From contig NZ_VSLG01000009.1 in NCBI RefSeq assembly GCF_008919445.1, positions 79,015 through 143,014 of the forward strand: a stretch of 64,000 bases of DNA, in the 5' to 3' direction. This document shows, in pieces, positions 58,156-64,000 of the stretch. Source of the stretch: Serinicoccus kebangsaanensis. Lineage in GTDB: Bacteria > Actinomycetota > Actinomycetes > Actinomycetales > Dermatophilaceae. Position numbers and translations under genes: made by a program. Below the pieces are notes generated by a model, which saw only the letters and a list, made by a program, of their open reading frames with translations, was not told the origin of the DNA and did not search any database. The first letter of the stretch is position 1; every line of letters begins with the position of its first letter.

Positions 58156-58764
58156 ATGGCCCGCTACACCGGACCCATCACCAAGAAGTCCCGCCGGCTC
58201 AAGGTCGACCTCGTCGGCGGCGACAAGAACTTCGACCTGCGCCCGTTCCCCCCGGGGCAGCACGGTCGCCGTCGCAGCCAGGAGAAGGAGTACCTGACCC
58301 AGCTGCAGGAGAAGCAGAAGGCCCGCTTCACCTACGGCGTCATGGAGAAGCAGTTCCGCCGCTACTACGCCGAGGCGGCCCGTCGCCCCGGCAAGACCGG
58401 TGCGAACCTGCTCATCATCCTCGAGTCCCGTCTGGACAACGTCGTCTACCGTGCCGGGCTGGCCCGCACGCGTCGCGCGGCGCGCCAGCTGGTGACCCAC
58501 GGTCACTTCCTGGTCAACGGCCAGCGGGTGGACGTGCCCAGCTACCGGGTCGAGCAGTACGACATCATCGAGGTGCGCCCGCAGTCGGTGGAGACCTTCC
58601 CCTTCGAGCTGGCTCGCCAGACCTACGGCGACCGCCCGGTCCCCGCGTGGATGAAGGTCGTCCCCGGCTCGCTGAAGATCCTCATCCACCAGCTGCCGAC
58701 GCGTGAGCAGATCGACACGATCCTCACCGAGCAGCTGATCGTGGAGCTCTACTCGAAGAACTGA
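58156..58764 (+). CDS. rpsD: Ribosomal protein uS4
   Basis: 202 residues. [16 protein letters not shown] start, S4 RNA-binding domain [20 protein letters not shown] and C-terminal YSKN. It lacks the N-terminal zinc cysteines of some S4 forms. ATG 58156; the longer upstream frame lies in rpsK. Confidence 0.98.
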   Translation: MARYTGPITKKSRRLKVDLVGGDKNFDLRPFPPGQHGRRRSQEKEYLTQLQEKQKARFTYGVMEKQFRRYYAEAARRPGKTGANLLIILESRLDNVVYRAGLARTRRAARQLVTHGHFLVNGQRVDVPSYRVEQYDIIEVRPQSVETFPFELARQTYGDRPVPAWMKVVPGSLKILIHQLPTREQIDTILTEQLIVELYSKN

Positions 58765-58768
58765 CCGG

Positions 58769-58785
58769 CGGGGGCTGCGCCCCCG
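58769..58785 (+). terminator. Hairpin between rpsD and rpoA
   Basis: CGGGGGC-TGC-GCCCCCG, 7-bp perfect stem just after the rpsD stop. No T-run; probably partial termination or a stability element, since rpoA has no clear promoter after it. Confidence 0.45.
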
Positions 58786-58895
58786 ACCACCCGGACCTCT
58801 CCGTCGGAGCGGTCCGCGCCCGGCATACGGACAGAGGTGTGCCGGGCTCCCGCACGCGGCGTCATATAGCGGTCGCCCGTGGAAAGGAACACGAA

Positions 58896-59918
58896 GTGCT
58901 CATCGCACAGCGCCCCACCCTCACCGAGGAGGTCGTCTCCGACACCCGGTCGCGGTTCGCCCTCGAGCCGCTCGAGCCTGGCTTCGGCTACACCCTCGGC
59001 AACTCCCTGCGCCGGACCCTGCTGTCCAGCATCCCCGGCGCCTCGCTCACCAGCATCCGCATCGACGGCGTGCTGCACGAGTTCTCCACGATCCCCGGGG
59101 TCAAGGAGGACGTGACCGAGGTCATCCTCAACCTGAAGTCCCTGGTCGTCTCCAGCGAGCACGACGAGCCGGTCGTCATGTACCTGCGCAAGCAGGGCGC
59201 CGGCCCCGTCACCGCGGCCGACATCGCCCCGCCGGCCGGCGTGGAGATCCACAACCCGGACCTGCACCTGGCCACCCTGGGCGAGTCCGGCACCATCGAG
59301 ATGGAGATGACGGTCGAGCGTGGCCGCGGCTACGTCTCGGCGCAGCTGAACAAGTCGGGCGAGCAGGAGATCGGGCGCATCCCGGTCGACTCGATCTACT
59401 CCCCGGTGCTGGCGGTGACCTACAAGGTCGAGGCCACCCGTGTGGAACAGCGCACCGACTTCGACCGCCTCGTGATCGACGTCGAGACGAAGAGCTCCAT
59501 CGCTCCTCGCGACGCGGTCGCCTCGGCCGGACGCACCCTCGTCGAGCTCTTCGGGCTGGCCCGTGAGCTGAACGTCGAGGCGGAGGGCATCGAGATCGGC
59601 CCGTCCGTGGGTGAGGGGGCGCTGGCCTCCGACCTGGCGCTGCCGATCGAGGAGCTCGACCTGACGGTCCGCTCCTACAACTGCCTCAAGCGCGAGGGCA
59701 TCCACACCGTGGGTGAGCTCGTCGGGCGCAGCGAGGCCGACCTGCTCGACATCCGCAACTTCGGTGCCAAGTCGATCGACGAGGTCAAGGACAAGCTGGC
59801 CGAGATGGGCCTCGCGCTCAAGGACAGCCCGCCCGGGTTCGAAGGTGCCAGCTCCTACGAGGACGGCACCTACGACGACGAGGGCGACGCCGCCTTCGCC
59901 GAGGACGAGCAGTACTGA
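58896..59918 (+). CDS. rpoA: RNA polymerase subunit alpha
   Basis: 340 residues. N-terminal assembly domain with [21 protein letters not shown]-terminal DNA- and activator-binding domain with [20 protein letters not shown] and [20 protein letters not shown]. Ends in an acidic tail. GTG 58896 ([11 protein letters not shown]) with GGAAAGGA upstream is the conserved start. Confidence 0.98.
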   Translation: MLIAQRPTLTEEVVSDTRSRFALEPLEPGFGYTLGNSLRRTLLSSIPGASLTSIRIDGVLHEFSTIPGVKEDVTEVILNLKSLVVSSEHDEPVVMYLRKQGAGPVTAADIAPPAGVEIHNPDLHLATLGESGTIEMEMTVERGRGYVSAQLNKSGEQEIGRIPVDSIYSPVLAVTYKVEATRVEQRTDFDRLVIDVETKSSIAPRDAVASAGRTLVELFGLARELNVEAEGIEIGPSVGEGALASDLALPIEELDLTVRSYNCLKREGIHTVGELVGRSEADLLDIRNFGAKSIDEVKDKLAEMGLALKDSPPGFEGASSYEDGTYDDEGDAAFAEDEQY

Positions 59919-59942
59919 GACTGACGAGTTAAGGAGAAACTC

Positions 59943-60764
59943 ATGCCTGCCCCGAAGAAGGGTCCGCGCCTCGGCGGCGGTCCGGCGCACGAGCGCCTGA
60001 TCCTGTCCAACCTGGCGACTGCTCTGTTCGAGCACGACCGCATCACCACCACCGAGGCCAAGGCCAAGCGGCTCCGCCCGCTGGCCGAGCGTCTGGTGAC
60101 CTTCGCCAAGCGCGGCGACCTGCACAACCGCCGCAAGGTGCTCGCGATCGTCCGGGACAAGGGTGTCGTGCACCGTCTCTTCACCGAGATCGCTCCCGAC
60201 GTGGCCGACCGTCAGGGTGGCTACACCCGGATCACCAAGATCGCCCCGCGCAAGGGTGACAACGCGCCGATGGCCGTGATCGAGCTGGTCCGGGAGCCGG
60301 TGGCCAAGAAGGCCGTCGTCACCCAGGCCGAGGGCGCCACCAGGCGTGCCGCCAAGGACGAGGCCAAGGCTGCGGCGCCGGCCGAGACCGTCGAGGTCAA
60401 CGAGACGGCGTCCGAGGACGCGACGGAGGCCGCGATGGTCTCTGCCGGTGCCGACGACGTGGCGCAGACCGACGACGCCGCTGGCGCGGGTGCGGACGAG
60501 ACCGCCGAGGAGCGGGACTTCGGGCCGGACAGCCACCCGGCCACCGAGGACGGCGCTGCCCCGGAGGGCTTCGACGTCAAGGGCAACGCGGACTCGATGA
60601 AGTACCACGTGCCCGGCTCGCGCTGGTACGACAACACGACCGCCGAGGTCTGGTTCCGCTCCGCCGAGGCGGCCGAGGCTGCCGGCTTCGAGCCCGCCGG
60701 TGGTGCGGCGGCCCAGGGCGCCGACGCCGGCGTCGAGCTCGGTCAGGCGGACGACGACAGCTGA
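59943..60764 (+). CDS. rplQ: Ribosomal protein bL17 with C-terminal sunset-type domain
   Basis: 273 residues against about 120-200 for ordinary L17. The L17 core ([20 protein letters not shown] to [13 protein letters not shown]) occupies residues 2-123. Then come ~80 acidic, Ala-rich residues and a compact module: [40 protein letters not shown]. That module matches what I know as the sunset domain found in some actinobacterial ribosomal and surface proteins. Its function is not established. Confidence 0.9.
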   Translation: MPAPKKGPRLGGGPAHERLILSNLATALFEHDRITTTEAKAKRLRPLAERLVTFAKRGDLHNRRKVLAIVRDKGVVHRLFTEIAPDVADRQGGYTRITKIAPRKGDNAPMAVIELVREPVAKKAVVTQAEGATRRAAKDEAKAAAPAETVEVNETASEDATEAAMVSAGADDVAQTDDAAGAGADETAEERDFGPDSHPATEDGAAPEGFDVKGNADSMKYHVPGSRWYDNTTAEVWFRSAEAAEAAGFEPAGGAAAQGADAGVELGQADDDS

Positions 60765-60802
60765 CGGCGTCGTGACCACGGACACCGGTCCGGGTCGACA
60801 CG

Positions 60803-60844
60803 GCCGAAAGGGCCACCTCCCGTGATGGGGGGTGGCCCTTCGGC
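60803..60844 (+). terminator. Terminator after rplQ
   Basis: A long stem (GCCGAA-AGGGCCACCTCCC against GGGGGGTGGCCCTTCGGC, one bulged A) with loop GTGAT closes the alpha operon. Confidence 0.85.
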
Positions 60845-60862
60845 ATGCGGCACCATGGTGTC

Positions 60863-61723
60863 GTGCGACTCCGCCTCGACCTCGCCTACGACGGCACCGA
60901 CTTCTCCGGGTGGGCCCGCCAGCCCGGGCTGCGGACCGTGGAGGAGACGCTCGCGGTAGCGCTGGCCACCGTGCTGCGGACCGAGGGCGCCCCGCGCCTG
61001 ACGGTCGGCGGTCGTACCGATGCCGGGGTGCACGCCCGGGGATCCGTGTGCCACCTCGATGTCGACGACGACGCCTGGAGCAAGGTGCCCGGGCGCTCCG
61101 ACCGCACCCCGGAGGAGGCCCTGCTGACCCGGTTGCGCGGCGTGCTGCCCCGCGACGTGGTGGTCGCCCGGGCGACGGCGGTCGACCCAGCCTTCGACGC
61201 ACGCTTCTCGGCGCTGCGGCGTCGCTACAGCTACCGGTTGCTGGACCAGCCCGGTCGCGCCGACCCGTTGCGCCGGCGGGACACCGTGGTCGTGCGTCGG
61301 CCGCTGGACGCGGAGGCGATGGACGCCGCGGCCGGGACCCTGGTCGGTCTGCGTGACTTCGCGGCCTTCTGCCGGCCCAGGGAGGGAGCGACCACGGTCA
61401 GGACGCTGCTGGACTACCGATGGAGCCGGGGGGAGGATGGCGTGCTTCTCGGCACCGTCGTCGCGGACGCCTTCTGCCACAGCATGGTCCGTGCTCTGGT
61501 GGGCGGCGTGCTGCCGATCGGGGAGGGTCGACGCGACGTCTCCTGGCTGCGGGCCGTGCAGGAGGCGGGGGTCCGGGACCCGGCCGTGCGGGTGATGCCG
61601 GCGCACGGGCTCTGTCTCGAGGAGATCGCCTACCCGCAGGACGTGGACGGGCAACGGGAGCGAGCGAGCCAGAGCCGCGCCCTCCGGTCCGTGGAGGGTC
61701 CAGCGCAGCATGATATGCCTTGA
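60863..61723 (+). CDS. truA: tRNA pseudouridine(38-40) synthase
   Basis: 286 residues. LRLDLAYDGTDFSGWARQPG at the start, catalytic aspartate in VGGRTDAGVHARG, and FAAFCRPREGATTVRTL. Modifies the anticodon arm of tRNAs. I prefer GTG 60863; the ATG at 60845 directly abuts the terminator stem and would add six unconserved residues. The 3' end of the gene overlaps the operator of the next gene. Confidence 0.94.
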   Translation: MRLRLDLAYDGTDFSGWARQPGLRTVEETLAVALATVLRTEGAPRLTVGGRTDAGVHARGSVCHLDVDDDAWSKVPGRSDRTPEEALLTRLRGVLPRDVVVARATAVDPAFDARFSALRRRYSYRLLDQPGRADPLRRRDTVVVRRPLDAEAMDAAAGTLVGLRDFAAFCRPREGATTVRTLLDYRWSRGEDGVLLGTVVADAFCHSMVRALVGGVLPIGEGRRDVSWLRAVQEAGVRDPAVRVMPAHGLCLEEIAYPQDVDGQRERASQSRALRSVEGPAQHDMP

Positions 61724-61749
61724 CAGGCATATGCCAGTCCGGGAATACT
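61713..61749 (+). promoter_or_regulatory. ArsR operator and promoter
   Basis: ATATGCCT-TGAC-AGGCATAT (61713-61732) is a perfect 8-bp inverted repeat. It overlaps a consensus -35 TTGACA (61720-61725); the -10 AATACT (61744-61749) follows after 18 bp. The start codon is 7 nt after the -10, so the transcript is leaderless and autorepression is expected. Confidence 0.7.
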
Positions 61750-61756
61750 ACCAACC

Positions 61757-62092
61757 ATGGTCGACCGAGACGCCTTCGCCGTGATCGCGGACCCGACGCG
61801 CCGGGAGATCCTCACCCTGCTGCGCCGCGGCGAGCGACCCGTCGGCGAGCTGGTGGCGGCACTCGGGGTGTCGCAGCCCAGCGTGTCCAAGCACCTCCGG
61901 GTGCTGGCGCAGGCCGACCTGGTCACGGTGCGGATCGACGGCCCGCGGCGTCGATATGCCCTGGACCCGCACGGTCTGCGCGAGGTGGAAGCCTGGCTCG
62001 CACCGTTCCGCGAGATCTGGGCCGACCGGCTCGACGCCCTCGAGCGACACCTGGACGAGCAGGGTCATCCCGACCACAGGACAGAGGAGTAG
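61757..62092 (+). CDS. ArsR-family transcriptional regulator
   Basis: 111 residues. Winged helix: FAVIADPTRREILTLLRRGE, PVGELVAALGVSQPSVSKHL, RVLAQADLVTVRIDGPRRRY. No cysteine ligands for metal are present, so it is the non-metal type usually paired with an SRPBCC protein. The gene is 3 bp before that partner. It probably represses its own promoter at the adjacent palindrome. Confidence 0.92.
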   Translation: MVDRDAFAVIADPTRREILTLLRRGERPVGELVAALGVSQPSVSKHLRVLAQADLVTVRIDGPRRRYALDPHGLREVEAWLAPFREIWADRLDALERHLDEQGHPDHRTEE

Positions 62093-62095
62093 GCC

Positions 62096-62677
62096 ATGGA
62101 ACAGGGCAGCACCGACCGTCTCGGCACGGTCATCCGCGACGGCGACCGGCTGGCGTTGAGGTACGAACGGTCCCTGGCACATCCGCCCGAGACCGTCTGG
62201 CGAGCCCTGACCGAGTCCGCGGGCCTGCGCCACTGGTTCCCTGCCGACATCATCGGGGAGCGGGCGAGCGGTGCAGCCGTGCAGCTGCCGTTCTGGCCCG
62301 ACGGCGCCCAGGAGAGCCTGGAGACGATGGAGGAGGCCGGGGTCGACACCTCGGACATGGATCTCGACGAGGTCCTCCCCGGTCAGATCCGCATCTTCGA
62401 CCCGCCGAGGCGGTTCGAGCTGGTCTGGGGGAACCCGGAAGGCGAGGCCGACGTGCTGCGGTTCGAGCTCTCGCCGGAGGGGTCCGGCACACGCCTGGTG
62501 TTCACGACCTGGCCCGGAGAGCCCGGGCCGCTGGGGCATTCCGGCACCGGCGCCGGCTGGCACCTGTGCCTCGACGGCCTGGGAGACTTCCTCGACACCG
62601 GGTCGTCGGGGGAACCGGATCGTCAGGCCGCGGCCGCGCTGCGCGCGGAGTACGCCGACGCCCTGGCTGGAGCCTGA
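62096..62677 (+). CDS. SRPBCC/AHSA1-like ligand-binding protein
   Basis: 193 residues. The pattern SLAHPPETVWRALTESAGLR, HWFPADIIGERASG, FDPPRRFELVWG and TRLVFTTW is that of the Aha1-homology (AHSA1) START-like fold, which binds small hydrophobic molecules in a deep pocket. It forms a two-gene unit with the ArsR regulator. Ligand unknown. Confidence 0.85.
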   Translation: MEQGSTDRLGTVIRDGDRLALRYERSLAHPPETVWRALTESAGLRHWFPADIIGERASGAAVQLPFWPDGAQESLETMEEAGVDTSDMDLDEVLPGQIRIFDPPRRFELVWGNPEGEADVLRFELSPEGSGTRLVFTTWPGEPGPLGHSGTGAGWHLCLDGLGDFLDTGSSGEPDRQAAAALRAEYADALAGA

Positions 62678-62746
62678 CCGCTGCCCGGTCGCTGGGCTCC
62701 CCGGGACCGCGAGGCCTGGCACGGGTGGGCGGGCTAGGGTGGCAGC

Positions 62747-63721
62747 ATGCTCGCTGCCTATGCCGAGTCCATCTCTCCCGACGATCCGCTGCGCGGACTC
62801 GTGGTCGGAGAGCGTCCGGAGCCTGAGCCGGAGCCCGGCTGGACCACGCTCCCGGTGGTGGCGGCAGGCCTGAACCATCACGACCTGTGGTCGTTGCGGG
62901 GGGTCGGCCTCCCGGAGGAGCGACTACCGATGATCCTCGGGTGCGACGCCGTCGCCGAGCATCCTGAGCTCGGCGAGGTCGTCGTCTACCCCGTGACCAC
63001 CGGGACCGCCGGCTGGGAGGGGGACCCCACGCTCGACCCGCGCCGCAGCCTGCTGTCCGAGCGCCACCAGGGGACCCTCGCCGAGTACGTCACGGTCCCG
63101 GACGGCTCCTGGGTCCGGCGTCCCCACCATCTGGACGCCGTCGAGGCGGCGGCGTTGTCGACCTCGTGGCTGACGGCCTACCGCATGCTGTTCTCGCGGG
63201 CGGACGTCCGTCCCGGGGACACCGTCCTCGTGCAGGGTGCCGGCGGAGGGGTCGCCACGGCCCTGGTCCAGCTCGGCGCGGCGGCCGGACTCACCGTCTG
63301 GGTCACGAGCCGCAGCGAGGAGAAGCGCGAACGCGCGCTCACCCTGGGAGCAGAGCAGGCCTTCCCCACGGGGGAGCGCCTTCCCGCCCGGGTGGATGCG
63401 GTGCTGGAGAGCGTGGGGGCGGCGACCTGGTCGCACTCGGTCAACGCGCTGCGACCGGGCGGAACCATCGTGATCTGCGGGGCGACGAGCGGAGACGCAC
63501 CGGAGCGTGCAGAGCTGACCAAGATCTTCTTCAAGCAGCTGCGCGTCCTGGGCTCGACGATGGGGAGCAGGCAGGACCTGGAAGGTCTGTGCCGGTTCGT
63601 CTCCAGCACCGGTCTGAGGCCGGCCCTGGACCGGACCTACCCGCTGTCGGACACGGCCCAGGCGCTGGCCCGGATGGAGCGCGGGGACGTGGTCGGTCAG
63701 GTCGGCATCCAGGTGCGCTGA
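62747..63721 (+). CDS. Zinc-free MDR oxidoreductase (quinone reductase-like)
   Basis: 324 residues, medium-chain dehydrogenase/reductase. N-terminal GroES-like domain with VVAAGLNHHDLWSLRGV and a Rossmann domain with VLVQGAGGGVATALVQLGAA for NAD(P)H. The catalytic zinc cysteine and the four-cysteine structural zinc loop are absent, fitting quinone oxidoreductase or enoyl reductase members. ATG 62747 lies 6 nt after TAGGGT (62735-62740), suggesting a leaderless mRNA. Confidence 0.88.
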   Translation: MLAAYAESISPDDPLRGLVVGERPEPEPEPGWTTLPVVAAGLNHHDLWSLRGVGLPEERLPMILGCDAVAEHPELGEVVVYPVTTGTAGWEGDPTLDPRRSLLSERHQGTLAEYVTVPDGSWVRRPHHLDAVEAAALSTSWLTAYRMLFSRADVRPGDTVLVQGAGGGVATALVQLGAAAGLTVWVTSRSEEKRERALTLGAEQAFPTGERLPARVDAVLESVGAATWSHSVNALRPGGTIVICGATSGDAPERAELTKIFFKQLRVLGSTMGSRQDLEGLCRFVSSTGLRPALDRTYPLSDTAQALARMERGDVVGQVGIQVR

Positions 63722-63739
63722 GCAGCGCAGAGGCCAGGT

Positions 63740-63769
63740 TTGCGCCGCGCGCCCGAGGCCGTGTACAGT
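63740..63769 (+). promoter_or_regulatory. Upstream rrn promoter
   Basis: TTGCGC (63740-63745), 18-bp spacer, TACAGT (63764-63769). The 20 bases from 63761 match the rpoB promoter region from 28688 at 17 positions. Confidence 0.55.
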
Positions 63770-63847
63770 AGTGCTTCGCGGCTGACGCGGAAGCGGCGGT
63801 CGCACAGCTCGAATCTGATCCCCTCACCGACGATCCAGACCTTGGAT

Positions 63848-63876
63848 TTGGACGGCCTGAGCAGGTCAGGTAGGCT
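63848..63876 (+). promoter_or_regulatory. Main rrn promoter
   Basis: TTGGAC (63848-63853), 17-bp spacer, TAGGCT (63871-63876), about 125 bp before the window end. Confidence 0.7.
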
Positions 63877-64000
63877 GGAGAGGTTGCCCCGCAGCGGGAC
63901 GGTCTTCACCGATCGGAACGCCCGGTGTGTGTCCGATTCTTGAGAACTCAACAGCGTGTTTGTTTTTTGATGCCATTTTGTTTGTGCCATGATGCGTGTG
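63877..64000 (+). other. rRNA operon leader (16S gene lies outside)
   Basis: The leader contains TTGAGAACTCAACAGCGTG (63940-63958) followed by a T-rich TTTGTTTTTTGATGCC, the typical sequence before 16S rRNA in actinobacteria and the region of antitermination signals. The mature 16S 5' end (AGAGTTTGATC) is not reached. Confidence 0.75.

Noticed and set aside
60845..60862. ATG 60845 as the start of truA
   Set aside because: It directly abuts the rplQ terminator stem; the conserved protein begins at VRLRLDLAYDG from GTG 60863. Not fully excluded.
63714..63729. Terminator hairpin at the end of the MDR oxidoreductase gene
   Set aside because: TGCGCTG-AG-CAGCGCA has only a 2-nt loop, overlaps the stop codon and is short; not convincing next to the rrn promoter.
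63877..64000. The 16S rRNA gene inside the window
   Set aside because: Only the leader is present; the conserved 16S start AGAGTTTGATC is not reached before position 64000.

Overview
The window is about 70% GC, uses many GTG starts, carries Actinobacteria-type ribosomal proteins, and has the order rpmG - MaoC pair - murB - aspC - tRNA-Trp - secE - nusG - rplKA - rplJL - rpoBC - rpsLG - fusA - tuf - S10/spc/alpha operons. This points to a high-GC actinomycete, most likely order Micrococcales (an Intrasporangiaceae/Ornithinimicrobiaceae-like genus; the family is inference). Most of the window is core genome. The last 280 bp are an rRNA-operon promoter and leader, so a 16S rRNA gene should start just outside.

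Layout. 1-870: 5' part of a WYL/YafY-type regulator next to a DinB-like gene that has lost its 5' end. 921-7353: fatty-acid cluster in which a TetR gene and an acyl-CoA dehydrogenase/oxidase run leftward, and a thiolase, a long FabG-type reductase and a double-hotdog MaoC dehydratase run rightward. 7381-10047: tRNA-Thr, tRNA-Met, rpmG, two MaoC half-dehydratases and murB. 10059-18144: membrane alpha/beta-hydrolase, small lipoprotein, adenosine deaminase, a four-gene ABC-2 transporter block and a FUSC-like membrane protein. 18198-21092: argG with an ARG-box-like operator, a 22-bp tandem hairpin repeat, and aspC. 21142-23891: tRNA-Trp, secE, nusG, rplK, rplA. 23873-25276: an AbiEi-like/DUF559-like gene bracketed by two copies of a 71-bp palindromic repeat and, outside those, by two copies of a ~45-bp sequence; this looks like an inserted cassette. 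25270-27076: MFS transporter and an unknown protein, divergent. 27080-36435: rplJ-rplL and rpoB-rpoC with leader, hairpins and promoters. 36459-41113: rpsL-rpsG-fusA-tuf. 41238-43380: dicarboxylate/amino-acid symporter and a GGCT-like protein. 43418-53606: S10 and spc ribosomal genes. 53728-60844: secY-adk-map, infA-rpmJ-rpsM-rpsK-rpsD-rpoA-rplQ. 60863-63721: truA, ArsR regulator, SRPBCC protein, MDR oxidoreductase. 63740-64000: rrn promoters and leader.

How it works together: the window supplies the RNA polymerase core (alpha, beta, beta'), most ribosomal proteins, elongation factors, IF-1, the SecY/SecE channel subunits, adenylate kinase and methionine aminopeptidase. Small regulated accessory units lie between these blocks. 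Many single genes appear to be transcribed as leaderless mRNAs (a -10 hexamer 6-8 nt before the start codon), while the ribosomal genes generally keep Shine-Dalgarno sites. The heptamer GTATGCC/GGCATAC is strikingly frequent throughout, in coding and non-coding DNA and on both strands.

The best candidate for something undescribed is the repeat-bracketed cassette at 23873-25276.
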